Below are positions 50,266 to 59,045 of a stretch of 64,000 bases of DNA, in pieces. This DNA is from Sphingomonas sp. FARSPH (GTDB taxonomy: Bacteria > Pseudomonadota > Alphaproteobacteria > Sphingomonadales > Sphingomonadaceae), in NCBI RefSeq assembly GCF_003355005.1, contig NZ_CP029985.1, positions 3,246,501 through 3,310,500 of the forward strand, in the 5' to 3' direction. Both the position numbers and the translations under genes were made by a program. The stretch's first letter is position 1. Every line of letters starts with the position of its first letter. The notes beneath the pieces were generated by a model. That model searched no databases. It saw nothing but the letters and a program-made list of their open reading frames with translations, and was not told where the DNA came from.

Positions 50266-52221
50266 ATGCTCAGCTTCTTCCGCCGGATCATCAATTCCAA
50301 GGCCGGCGTCATCGTCACCTTCATCGTGCTCGGCGTCATCGCGATCGCCTTTGCGGCGGGCGACGTCACCGGCCTGCGCGGCGGCAACGGCGGCGGGCTG
50401 ACCGGCAATTACGTCGTCAAGGTCGGCGGCGAGAAGATCGGCGTCGCCGATCTCGAAAGCCGGATGCAGAGCGAATTGCAGGCCGCGCGCCAGCAGCAGC
50501 CGACGATGACGATGGCCGACATGATCGCACAGGGCGGATTGCAGGCGGTGCTCGATCGCTCGGTCAACAGCCTGGCGCTCGACGTATTCGGCCACGACCA
50601 GGGCATGGTCGTCTCGAAGCGCGCGGTCGATGGCCAGATCGCGAGCATTCCCGGCCTTCGCGGCCCCAACGGCCAGTTCGATCCGGCCATCTATCAGCGG
50701 TTGCTGCAGCAGCGCCGCCTGACCGATGCGCAGGTGCGCGGCGACATCGCGCGCGACCTGATGGCGCAGCAGCTGATCCTGCCGACGCAGGGCGCGACGC
50801 AGCTGCCGCTGAAGCTCGCGCTCCCTTATGCCAGCCTGCTGCTCGAAAAGCGCGAGGGGCGCATCGGCTTCATCCCCGCGCAGGCGATGGATACCGGTGC
50901 CGCTCCGACCGACGCCGACATCCAGGCCGCCTACCGCCGCGGCATCGCGCGCTACACGGTGCCGCAGCGCCGCGCGATCCGCTACGCCATCATCACGCCC
51001 GATCTGGTGAAGGCGCGTGCCACGCCGACCGAACAGGAGGTCGCGCAGGCCTATGCCCAGCAGAAGCCGCTCTACGCCCCGGTGCAGAAGCGCGACATCA
51101 CCCAGGTCGTCGTGCTCGACCAGGCGGGCGCCAACGCGCTCGCGGCAAAGGTGAAGGGCGGCGCCTCCCTCGCCGATGCGGCACGTGCCGCCGGCCTGGA
51201 GCCGTCGGTGCAAAAGGCGATGACGAAGGATGCGTATCGCGCCGCCACGTCCGCGGCGGTCGCCGACGCGGTGTTTGGCGCCGCCAAGGGCGCGCTCGTC
51301 GGTCCCGTGCGCGGCGCGCTCGGCTGGGTCGTCGCGCGCGTCGACACGATCACCGACGTCCCCGGGAAAACTCTCGACCAGGCGCGGCCGGAGATCGTCG
51401 CGACGCTCGCCAAGCAGAAGCAGCAGCAGGCGCTCGGCGCGATCCACGACGCGCTCGACGATGCCCTGGCGCGCAACGCCACCTTCGACGAGGCGGTCGC
51501 CGACCAGAAACTGGCGGGGCAGCAGACGCAGCCGCTGCTCGCCAACGGCATCAACCCGGATGCGCCGGCCACGCCCCCCAATCCCGCGATCGCGCCAATC
51601 GTCGCTGCCGCCTTCCAGATGCAGGACGGCGATCCCGCCCAGCTCGTGCCGCTGGGTCAGGACGGCGGCTTCGCGCTCGTCGCGCTCAGCCGCGTCGTGC
51701 CCGCGACGCCGCGCCCGCTCGCGCAGGTGCGTAACGCCGTCGTCGCCGACATCCGCGCCGACCGCGCCCGCGCCGCGGCGCGCAAGCTTGCCGCCGACGT
51801 GCTGGCAAAGGTAAACAAGGGCATGCCGCTCGCACAGGCGCTGTCGGCGACGGGTCGTCCGCTGCCCGCGCCGCAGGCAATCTCCGCGATGCGCGGCCAG
51901 ATCGCGTCCAATCCGCGCGGCGCGCAGCCGGGCCTCGTGCTGATGTTCAGCATGGTGCCGGGCACCGCCAAACTGCTGGAAGCGCCCAACGGCGCCGGCT
52001 GGCTGATCGTCGATCTCGACCGCGTCACGCCGGGCAACGCCAGTGGCGACGCGCGGCTCGTCGGGGCGACGCGGCAGGATCTTGGCCGCATCGTCGGGCG
52101 CGAATATGTCGACCAGTTCGCGCGCGCCGTGCGGATGCAGGTGGGCGTCAAGACCGACACCGGCGCGCTCGCCCGGGTCCGTGCGGACCTCAGCGGCGCG
52201 ACCCCGGCCGCTGGCAACTGA
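50266..52221 (+). CDS. Peptidylprolyl isomerase / periplasmic folding chaperone (PpiD-like)
   Basis: 651-residue inner-membrane-anchored protein. One N-terminal helix (SKAGVIVTFIVLGVIAIAFAAG, about 11-33), a SurA_N/PpiD chaperone-like domain (about 45-230), a parvulin-type rotamase region (about 260-370, degenerate), and a long C-terminal domain. It would help fold outer membrane proteins such as the barrel receptors here. The stop is one base before the trpE GTG, so trpE is probably co-transcribed. Shine-Dalgarno not obvious. Confidence 0.87.
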   Translation: MLSFFRRIINSKAGVIVTFIVLGVIAIAFAAGDVTGLRGGNGGGLTGNYVVKVGGEKIGVADLESRMQSELQAARQQQPTMTMADMIAQGGLQAVLDRSVNSLALDVFGHDQGMVVSKRAVDGQIASIPGLRGPNGQFDPAIYQRLLQQRRLTDAQVRGDIARDLMAQQLILPTQGATQLPLKLALPYASLLLEKREGRIGFIPAQAMDTGAAPTDADIQAAYRRGIARYTVPQRRAIRYAIITPDLVKARATPTEQEVAQAYAQQKPLYAPVQKRDITQVVVLDQAGANALAAKVKGGASLADAARAAGLEPSVQKAMTKDAYRAATSAAVADAVFGAAKGALVGPVRGALGWVVARVDTITDVPGKTLDQARPEIVATLAKQKQQQALGAIHDALDDALARNATFDEAVADQKLAGQQTQPLLANGINPDAPATPPNPAIAPIVAAAFQMQDGDPAQLVPLGQDGGFALVALSRVVPATPRPLAQVRNAVVADIRADRARAAARKLAADVLAKVNKGMPLAQALSATGRPLPAPQAISAMRGQIASNPRGAQPGLVLMFSMVPGTAKLLEAPNGAGWLIVDLDRVTPGNASGDARLVGATRQDLGRIVGREYVDQFARAVRMQVGVKTDTGALARVRADLSGATPAAGN

Positions 52222-52222
52222 C

Positions 52223-53713
52223 GTGGACGCGTCGATCGACGCGCTCGCCGCGGGCCGTCCCGCCTTCGTCTGGCGCCGTCAGGTCGCGGACACCGACACG
52301 CCGGTCGCCGCCGCACTCAAGCTGATCGAGCCGGGGCGCGGTGACTATCTGCTCGAATCGGTCGAGGGCGGCGCGACGCGCGGGCGCTACAGCCTGATCG
52401 GCCTTGCGCCCGACCTCGTCTTTCGCGCGCGCGGCGATGCGGCGGAGATCAACCGGAACTGGGCGCACGACCGCGACGCCTTCGCCCCCGCGGGCCAGCC
52501 GACGCTCGACGCGCTGCGCGCGCTCGTTGCCGAATGTCGCGGCGACGTGCCTGCCGATCTTCCCCCCGCGCTCGCCTGCCTCGTCGGCTATTTCGGCTAT
52601 GAGACGATCGGCCTCGTCGAGCGGTTGGACACGCCCGCCGCCGATCCGCTCGGCCTGCCCGATATGCTGTTCGTACGGCCGACGACGATCCTGGTCTTCG
52701 ACCGGCTGGCCGACGCGCTCTACCTCGTCGCCCCCGTCTGGCCGGGATCGGGCGATCCGCAGGCGCGCGTCGCCGATGCACAGGCGCGGCTCGACGACGT
52801 CGCCGCGCGGCTCGCCAATACGCCGCTCCCTGCACCCGTCCGCGCCGATGCCGCGGAGCCGGTCTACACGCCCGCGATCGCGCCCGCCGACTATGAGGCG
52901 ATGGTACTGCGCGCGCAGGACTATATCCGCGCCGGCGACATCTTCCAGGTCGTGCTGGCGCAGCGTTTCTCCGCGCCCTTCGCGTTGCCGCCGCTCGAAC
53001 TCTATCGCAGCCTGCGCCGCATCAACCCCTCGCCCTTCCTCTACCACCTCGACCTGCCCGGCTTCGCGCTCATCGGGTCGAGCCCGGAGATCCTCGTGCG
53101 CGTGCGCGACGGCGCGGTGACGATCCGCCCGATCGCCGGTACGCGCCCGCGCGGCCGCACCGCGGCGGAGGACGAGGCAAACCGCGCCAGCCTGCTCGCC
53201 GATCCGAAAGAGCGCGCCGAGCATCTGATGCTGCTCGACCTCGGCCGCAACGATGTCGGCCGCGCCGCATCACCCGGCTCGGTGCGCGTCACCGCTAGCT
53301 ACGGCATCGAATTCTACAGCCACGTGATGCACATCGTGTCGAACGTCGTCGGGACGCTGCATCCCGATCGCGACGCGATCGACGCGCTGTTCGCCGGCTT
53401 TCCGGCGGGCACTGTCTCGGGCGCGCCAAAAGTGCGCGCCTGCCAGATCATCGCCGAGTTGGAGCCTGAACGTCGCGGCGCCTATGCGGGTGGCGTCGGC
53501 TATTTCTCGCCCGACGGATCGATGGATTCGTGCATCGTGCTGCGCACCGCCGTCGTCAAGGACGGCATGATCCACGCACAGGCGGGCGCTGGCGTCGTCG
53601 CCGACAGTATCCCCGCCTATGAACAGCGCGAGTGCGAGGCGAAGGCGGGGGCGATCCTGGCGGCCGCGCGCGACGCGGTCACCCGCGCCGCCGCACCACA
53701 GTTCGGTCAGTAA
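52223..53713 (+). CDS. trpE: Anthranilate synthase component I
   Basis: 496-residue enzyme that makes anthranilate from chorismate with TrpG supplying ammonia. Starts with GTG one base after the ppiD stop. The N-terminal domain carries the LLES element for tryptophan feedback inhibition (residues 51-54: LLESVEGG). The chorismate-binding domain has DIFQVVLAQRFS, IGSSPEILVR, IAGTRPRGRTAAEDE, LLDLGRNDVGR and GAPKVRACQII. It is separated from trpG by an oppositely oriented gene. trpF, trpB and trpA are not in this window. Confidence 0.97.
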   Translation: MDASIDALAAGRPAFVWRRQVADTDTPVAAALKLIEPGRGDYLLESVEGGATRGRYSLIGLAPDLVFRARGDAAEINRNWAHDRDAFAPAGQPTLDALRALVAECRGDVPADLPPALACLVGYFGYETIGLVERLDTPAADPLGLPDMLFVRPTTILVFDRLADALYLVAPVWPGSGDPQARVADAQARLDDVAARLANTPLPAPVRADAAEPVYTPAIAPADYEAMVLRAQDYIRAGDIFQVVLAQRFSAPFALPPLELYRSLRRINPSPFLYHLDLPGFALIGSSPEILVRVRDGAVTIRPIAGTRPRGRTAAEDEANRASLLADPKERAEHLMLLDLGRNDVGRAASPGSVRVTASYGIEFYSHVMHIVSNVVGTLHPDRDAIDALFAGFPAGTVSGAPKVRACQIIAELEPERRGAYAGGVGYFSPDGSMDSCIVLRTAVVKDGMIHAQAGAGVVADSIPAYEQRECEAKAGAILAAARDAVTRAAAPQFGQ

Positions 53714-53717
53714 AAGC

Positions 53718-54149
53718 TCAGGGCACCTGTGCCGCGGCGTCGCGCTTGGCGCGCTCCTCGGCGGCCCACTGGCGGTTTGCGGCCAGCGCGCAGCCGCTCT
53801 GCCCGCCCGTGCCGACCGGGGAACAGGTATCGGGCAGGCCGCCGGCGACGCGGCCGACCTGGTCCATCGTCTGCGTGCGGTTGACCCAGCTCTGGTTCTG
53901 CGCCGGGATCGGCCCGCTGTCGCGGAACTGCTTGGGAATGCGATACGGCTGGTCGAGCGTCGAGCAGACGACGATCTCGGTGCTGCTGCTCTGCGGACAT
54001 TTCTCGCCGCGGGTCAGCGTGACGCTGCGCACGCGTTGCGGCGGCTGCCCGCTCTGCGCCTGCTCCGCCGATCCCGGCGATCCGGCGATCTGCGCCGATA
54101 GCGCGGCGGGAAGGCCGATCAACGCGGCAACGAGAAGGGGACGCAACAT
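53718..54149 (-). CDS. Conserved secreted hypothetical protein between trpE and trpG
   Basis: 143-residue exported protein with a clear signal peptide (MLRPLLVAALIGLPAALSAQ). The mature part has RSVTLTRGEKCPQSSSTEIVVCSTLDQPYRIPKQFRD, with cysteines near 51, 62, 109 and 120 that could pair, and a basic, Ala-rich C-terminus. No known family recognised. A strong Shine-Dalgarno (AAAGGAG) precedes the ATG at 54149. It is tail to tail with trpE (4 bases apart), which interrupts the trp gene order. Confidence 0.78.
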   Translation of the reverse strand: MLRPLLVAALIGLPAALSAQIAGSPGSAEQAQSGQPPQRVRSVTLTRGEKCPQSSSTEIVVCSTLDQPYRIPKQFRDSGPIPAQNQSWVNRTQTMDQVGRVAGGLPDTCSPVGTGGQSGCALAANRQWAAEERAKRDAAAQVP

Positions 54150-54295
54150 CGGGGTATCTCCTTTGGCCGAATCAACGATCGAGGCCTGATCCGGCTCCCC
54201 TATCGCATGGACGATTTAGGCATGGCGAGATTGCCGGTGGATGACCGGCGGGTAACAGCCGTTGCGCGGGTCGGGCGTTGCGCTATGGCGCTGCG

Positions 54296-54883
54296 ATGAT
54301 CCTCGTCGTCGACAATTATGACAGCTTCACCTGGAATCTCGTCCATTACCTGATGGAGCTTGGCGCGAAGGTGGAGGTCGTGCGCAACGATGCGATCTCA
54401 GCCGGCCAAGCGCTGTCGTCGGGAGCGGAAGCGTTCCTGATCTCGCCCGGCCCGTGCACCCCGAACGAGGCGGGCGTCAGCCTCGACCTCGTCGCCGCCG
54501 CTGCCGACGCGGGGCGGCCCCTGCTCGGCGTATGCCTGGGGCATCAGGCGATCGGCCAGCATTTCGGCGGCCGGGTCGAGCGCGGCGGGCTGATGCACGG
54601 CAAGACCTCCCCCGTGCATCACGACGGCACCGGCCTGTTCGAGGGCCTGCCCTCGCCCGTCACCGCGACACGCTATCACAGCCTGATCGTCAACGACGTG
54701 CCCGCGCCGCTGATCGTCAACGCACGCGCCGACGACGGCAACGTCATGGGCTTCCGCCACGAAAGCCTGCCGATCCACGGCGTCCAGTTCCATCCCGAAA
54801 GCATCGCGACCGAGCACGGCCATGCGATGCTCGCCAATTTCCTGCGTGCCGCGGGCATCGCCGTGAAGGCGGGCGCGGCGTGA
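54296..54883 (+). CDS. trpG: Anthranilate synthase component II (glutamine amidotransferase)
   Basis: 195-residue class I glutamine amidotransferase. Nucleophile Cys80 (GVCLGHQAIG) and the catalytic His166 and Glu168 (GVQFHPES) are present. It supplies ammonia to TrpE, and may also serve para-aminobenzoate synthesis (PabA). Start at ATG 54296; no clear Shine-Dalgarno. The promoter region 54150-54295 shared with the hypothetical gene contains a small hairpin GCCGGT/ACCGGC (54233-54249). Overlaps trpD by 4 bp. Confidence 0.96.
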   Translation: MILVVDNYDSFTWNLVHYLMELGAKVEVVRNDAISAGQALSSGAEAFLISPGPCTPNEAGVSLDLVAAAADAGRPLLGVCLGHQAIGQHFGGRVERGGLMHGKTSPVHHDGTGLFEGLPSPVTATRYHSLIVNDVPAPLIVNARADDGNVMGFRHESLPIHGVQFHPESIATEHGHAMLANFLRAAGIAVKAGAA

Positions 54884-55875
54884 CGACCTTCACCCCTCTC
54901 CCCGATCCGTCGACCCCGCTGTCGCGCGAAAGCGCGCGGGCCGCGTTCGCCGACATCCTCGACGCGCGCGCGTCGGAGGAGGACATCGGCGCCTTCCTGC
55001 TCGCCCTGTCCGACCGCGAGGAGACCAGCCTCGAAATCGCGGAGGCCGCGCGCGCGCTGCGCGAGCGGATGATCCCGATCGATGCGCCCGCCGGCGCGAT
55101 CGACGTGTGCGGCACCGGCGGCGACGGACACCATACGCTCAACGTCTCGACCGCGGTCGCGCTCGTCGTCGCGGCATGCGGCGTCCCCGTGGCGAAACAC
55201 GGCAACCGCGCCGCCTCGTCCAAGGCCGGAGCGGCGGATACGCTGGAGGCGCTCGGCCTCGACCTCGATATCGCGGGGGCGACGGCGGAAGGCAGCCTCG
55301 CCGACCTCGGCATCGCGTTCCTCTTTGCGGCCAACCACCATCCCGCGATGAAGCGGATCACGCCGATCCGCCACCGCATCGGCAAGCGCACGATCTTCAA
55401 CCTGATGGGCCCGCTCGCCAACCCCGCGCGCGTCACGCGCCAACTGCTCGGCATCGCCCGCCCCGATTATGCCGGCCTTTATGCGGAGGCGCTGGCGCAG
55501 CTCGGCACCGAAGCCGCGGCGGTGATTTCGGGCGAGGAGGGCCTCGACGAGCTGTCAACCGCCGGACCCAGCCTGGCCGTCACGATCGGCACCGTCGCGC
55601 TGCCCGCGCGGATCGTGCCCGAGGATGCGGGCCTCGCCCGCCACTCGCTCGCCGCGCTGCGCGGCGGCGACCCGGCCTATAACGCCGACGCCCTGCGCCG
55701 CCTCCTCGCCGGGGAGGCCGGCGCCTATCGCGACGCCGTCCTGCTCAATGCCGCCGCGGCGCTCGTCGTCGCCGGCGCCGTCTCCACCCTCACCGATGGC
55801 GCGCGCGATGCCGCCCGCGTCCTCGACGACGGCAGCGCGGGCGCGCTGCTCGACCGCTGGATCGCCTACCGATGA
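54880..55875 (+). CDS. trpD: Anthranilate phosphoribosyltransferase
   Basis: 331-residue enzyme attaching phosphoribosyl pyrophosphate to anthranilate. Signature motifs: DVCGTGGDGHHTLNVSTAVALV near 76, KHGNRAASSKAGAADTLEALG, and the later TIFNLMGPLANPARVTRQLLG. GTG start overlaps the trpG stop (GTGA), and its own stop overlaps the trpC start by 4 bp. Shorter N-terminal helical domain is normal. Confidence 0.97.
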   Translation: MTTFTPLPDPSTPLSRESARAAFADILDARASEEDIGAFLLALSDREETSLEIAEAARALRERMIPIDAPAGAIDVCGTGGDGHHTLNVSTAVALVVAACGVPVAKHGNRAASSKAGAADTLEALGLDLDIAGATAEGSLADLGIAFLFAANHHPAMKRITPIRHRIGKRTIFNLMGPLANPARVTRQLLGIARPDYAGLYAEALAQLGTEAAAVISGEEGLDELSTAGPSLAVTIGTVALPARIVPEDAGLARHSLAALRGGDPAYNADALRRLLAGEAGAYRDAVLLNAAAALVVAGAVSTLTDGARDAARVLDDGSAGALLDRWIAYR

Positions 55876-56650
55876 CCACCATCCTCTCCCGCATCGTCGA
55901 AACCAAGCGCGCGGAAGTCGCCGCGCGCAAGGCGACGACAAGTCTCGCCGATCTCGAGGCGCGCATCGCCACCGTCACCAAGCCGCGCGGTTTCCGCGCC
56001 GCGCTCGACGCGAAGCAGGGCCATGCGCTCATCACCGAGATCAAGAAGGCGAGCCCGTCGAAGGGCCTGATCCGCGCGGACTTCGACCCACCCACGCACG
56101 CGCGCGCCTATCAGGCGGGGGGGCGGCCTGCCTGTCGGTGCTGACCGACGAGCAATGGTTCCGCGGCTGCGACGACGACCTCGTCGCCGCGCGCGCCGCA
56201 TGCAGCCTGCCCGTGATCCGCAAGGACTTCATGGTCGACCCGTGGCAGGCGACCGAATCGCGCGCGATCGGCGCCGACGCGATCCTCATCATCGTTTCCG
56301 CGCTCGACGACGGCCAGATGGCGGAGATCGAGGCGAGCGCGCTGGACTGCGGCATGGATGTGCTGGTCGAGGTGCACGACGCCGCCGAATTCGACCGCGC
56401 GCTGCGCCTGAAATCGCGGCTGATCGGCGTGAACAACCGCAACCTGCACGATTTCAGCGTCGATTTCCGCCGCACCTATGCGCTCGTCGACAAGGCGCCG
56501 CCGGGCTGCACCTTCGTCGCGGAAAGCGGCCTGTCGAGCCGCGCCGACCTCGATGCGCTCGCCGAACACGGCGTCCATTGTTTCCTGATCGGCGAATCGC
56601 TGATGCGCCAGCCCGACCTGACCGCCGCGACGCGCGCGCTGGTCGGGTGA
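55872..56650 (+). pseudogene. trpC: Indole-3-glycerol phosphate synthase, frameshifted in a G7 tract
   Basis: The gene starts normally (MTTILSRIVETKRAEVAARK, then HALITEIKKASPSKGLIRADFDP with catalytic Lys near 55) but runs into TGA at 56142-56144 after 90 codons. The rest of TrpC continues in the next frame: AACLSVLTDEQWFRGCDDDL, VIRKDFMVDPWQ, GVNNRNLHDFSVD, FVAESGLSSRADL, LIGESLMR, to the stop at 56648-56650. The break is at 56117-56123, a run of seven G; an eighth G would give the usual YQAGGAACLSVL and a 259-residue product. Either a sequencing error in a homopolymer or a true mutation. The stop is also far from the moaC start, which would break the coupling there. Confidence 0.93.
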
Positions 56651-57117
56651 GCAATCTCACGCATATCGACGCGGACGGCGCGGCGCGTATGGTCGACGTC
56701 GCCGGCAAGTCGGTTACGTCGCGCGAGGCGACGGCGACCGGACACATCGCCATCGCCGCCGATGCGCTCGCCGCGATCCGCGACGGCGCGACGAAGAAGG
56801 GCGACGTGCTCGCCGTCGCGCGTATCGCCGGCATCATGGCCGCGAAGAAGACCGCGGACCTTATCCCGCTCTGCCACCCCCTGCCGCTCACCCGCGTCAC
56901 GCTCGACCTCGCAATCGATGCGGACGGCATCACCGCCACCGCGACCGCCGCGACGGAGGGCAAGACCGGCGTCGAGATGGAGGCGCTTACCGCCGCCTCG
57001 GTCGCACTGCTGACGATCTACGACATGGCGAAGGCGCTCGACCGCGGCATGACGATCACCGGCCTGCGCCTGCTCGCCAAATCGGGCGGCGCGTCCGGCG
57101 ACTGGCAGGCGGCGTGA
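56647..57117 (+). CDS. moaC: Cyclic pyranopterin monophosphate synthase
   Basis: 156-residue enzyme of molybdenum cofactor synthesis, converting the MoaA product to cPMP. Characteristic segments: VDVAGKSVTSREATATGHI, AGIMAAKKTADLIPLCHPLPLTRV (with the catalytic Lys and His) and VEMEALTAASVALLTIYDMAKALD. GTG start overlaps the trpC stop by 4 bp; its own stop overlaps moeA by 4 bp. MoaA, MoaD and MoaE are not in this window. Confidence 0.97.
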   Translation: MSNLTHIDADGAARMVDVAGKSVTSREATATGHIAIAADALAAIRDGATKKGDVLAVARIAGIMAAKKTADLIPLCHPLPLTRVTLDLAIDADGITATATAATEGKTGVEMEALTAASVALLTIYDMAKALDRGMTITGLRLLAKSGGASGDWQAA

Positions 57118-58295
57118 GCCTGCTGCCGATCGCAGAGGCGCAGGCGCGGCTGTTCGCGCTGGCGGCGCCGGTCGCGATCGAAGAAATGCCGCTCCTCGCT
57201 GCGCACGGCCGCTGGGCGGCGCGGGACGTCGTCGCGCGACGGACACAGCCCGCGCACGACCTGTCGGCGATGGACGGTTATGCGATCCGCTTCGCCGACC
57301 TGCCCGGTCCCTGGGCGCTGGTCGGCGAGAGCGCGGCGGGGCGCCCCTTTGCGGGATCGATCGGCCCCGGCGAGACGGCACGCATCTTCACCGGCGCCGA
57401 CGTGCCCGATGGCGCGGACACGGTGATGGTGCAGGAAGAGGTCGACGCCACCGGCACGCACATCCGCCTCGTCGGCGAAGGGCCGCTTGCGCGGGGCCGC
57501 AACGTCCGCCGGCGCGGGCTGGATTTTACCGCGGGCGATCGGCTGATCCCCGCCGGCGCGCGCATCACGCCCGCACGCCTCGCCGTCGCGGCGACCGGCG
57601 GCGTCGGGACGATCCCCACCCGCCGCCGCATCCGCGTCGCGCTCTGCGCCACCGGCGACGAGCTCATCGCCCCCGGCGCGACCGCCGACCCGCGCGCGCT
57701 GCCCGAATCGAACCGGGTCATGCTCGCCGCGATGCTCGCCGACCTGCCCGTCGACATCGTCGATCTCGGCATCCTGCCCGACGATCTCGCGACGTTGCGC
57801 GACGCCTTTGCGGCGGTATCGGCCGACCTTCTCGTCACCACCGGCGGCGCGTCGGTCGGCGACCACGACCTCGTCCGTCCCGCGATCGAGGCGGCGGGCG
57901 GGCGCATCGATTTCTGGCGGATCGCGCTTCGGCCCGGCAAGCCGATGATGGCCGGCCGCCTGGGGGGCACCATGCTGCTCGGCCTGCCCGGCAATCCCGT
58001 CTCCGCCTTCGTCACCGCGATACTGTTCGTCCGCCCGCTGATCGCGCATCTCGCCGGCGCCGCCGAGCCGCTGCCGCGCGAGACGACCGTATTGCTGGGC
58101 GAGGACCTGCCAGCCAACAACGCGCGCACCGACTATCTGCGCGCCGAATTGCGCGACGGACGCGCCTATGCCTCGACGATCCAGGACAGTTCGATGCTGC
58201 TCACGCTCGCCCGATCGCACTGCATGATCGTCCGCCCCGCCCACGCGCCGCCGGCATCCGCCGGCGACTCGGCGCAGATCCTGATGATCGCTTGA
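57114..58295 (+). CDS. moeA: Molybdopterin molybdotransferase
   Basis: 393-residue enzyme inserting molybdate into molybdopterin-AMP. It has SAMDGYAIR (about 52), GADVPDGADTVMVQEE, CATGDEL with the MoeA/MogA-type MPT-binding fold, TTGGASVGDHD, and LRPGKPMMAG with GLPGNPVSAFVT. GTG start overlaps moaC by 4 bp. It ends 14 bp before the first SOS half-site of lexA, so lexA must have its own promoter, partly beyond the moeA stop. Confidence 0.97.
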   Translation: MSLLPIAEAQARLFALAAPVAIEEMPLLAAHGRWAARDVVARRTQPAHDLSAMDGYAIRFADLPGPWALVGESAAGRPFAGSIGPGETARIFTGADVPDGADTVMVQEEVDATGTHIRLVGEGPLARGRNVRRRGLDFTAGDRLIPAGARITPARLAVAATGGVGTIPTRRRIRVALCATGDELIAPGATADPRALPESNRVMLAAMLADLPVDIVDLGILPDDLATLRDAFAAVSADLLVTTGGASVGDHDLVRPAIEAAGGRIDFWRIALRPGKPMMAGRLGGTMLLGLPGNPVSAFVTAILFVRPLIAHLAGAAEPLPRETTVLLGEDLPANNARTDYLRAELRDGRAYASTIQDSSMLLTLARSHCMIVRPAHAPPASAGDSAQILMIA

Positions 58296-58308
58296 CGGCA
58301 AGCGGAAC

Positions 58309-58334
58309 GTTCCCTAGAAGTTCCACGTCTGTTC
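58309..58334 (+). promoter_or_regulatory. Two overlapping SOS (LexA) boxes in the lexA promoter
   Basis: GTTC at 58309-58312, 58320-58323 and 58331-58334, each separated by exactly seven bases, giving two overlapping copies of the alphaproteobacterial LexA box GTTC-N7-GTTC. The possible core promoter TTGACG (58292-58297), N17, TAGAAG (58315-58320) is overlapped by the first box. It would let LexA repress its own gene. Confidence 0.9.
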
Positions 58335-58352
58335 TGACGGGAAGGACCGCCC

Positions 58353-59045
58353 ATGCTCACGCGCAAGCAGCACGAGCTCGTCTGCTTCATCAACGATCGG
58401 CTGGAGGAGACTGGCATCTCCCCCTCGTTCGAGGAGATGAAGGAGGCGCTCGACCTCAAGTCCAAATCCGGCGTGCATCGCCTGATCAGCGCGCTCGAGG
58501 AGCGGCATTTCATCCGCCGTCTGCCCAACCGCGCCCGCGCGCTCGAGGTGTTGCGGATGCCGGAACGCTCGGAAAAGAAGCCCGCCACCGCCGCGCCGGT
58601 TGCGGAAACGCCCGCCGCGCCCGCGCGCGGCAACGTCCGCCCCGCCCCGTCGCCCGCCAACGACGTCGTCGAGATTCCGCTGCACGGCCGCATCGCCGCC
58701 GGCGTGCCGATCGAGGCGTTCGAGGGCAGCTCGATGCTCGCGGTGCCCGCCGCGCTGCTCGGCTCGGGCGAACATTATGCGCTGGAAGTGTCGGGCGATT
58801 CGATGGTCGAGGCGGGCATTCTCGACGGTGACTATGCGCTAATCCGCCGCACGGAGACGGCGCGGGACGGCGAGATCGTCGTCGCGCTGATCGAGGAGAG
58901 CGAGGCGACGCTCAAATATTTCCGCCGCGAAGGCGCGATGATCCGCCTCGATCCCGCGAACCGCGCCTATGAGCCGCAGCGCTACCGGCCGGACATCGTG
59001 CGCGTGCAGGGCAAATTGTCGGGCATCCTACGCCGCTACGACTGA
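58353..59045 (+). CDS. lexA: SOS-response repressor LexA
   Basis: 230-residue repressor and self-cleaving protease. N-terminal winged HTH (about 1-65, with ISPSFEEMKEALDLKSKSGVHRL), a Pro/Ala-rich linker (75-105), and the S24 peptidase domain: cleavage site Ala116-Gly117 (RIAAGVPI), nucleophile Ser150 (SGDSMVEAGI) and Lys188 (ATLKYF). RecA filament triggers cleavage after DNA damage. Shine-Dalgarno GGGAAGGA. The linker is longer than in E. coli, as in other alphaproteobacteria. Overlaps the convergent comEC gene by 10 bp. Confidence 0.97.
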   Translation: MLTRKQHELVCFINDRLEETGISPSFEEMKEALDLKSKSGVHRLISALEERHFIRRLPNRARALEVLRMPERSEKKPATAAPVAETPAAPARGNVRPAPSPANDVVEIPLHGRIAAGVPIEAFEGSSMLAVPAALLGSGEHYALEVSGDSMVEAGILDGDYALIRRTETARDGEIVVALIEESEATLKYFRREGAMIRLDPANRAYEPQRYRPDIVRVQGKLSGILRRYD

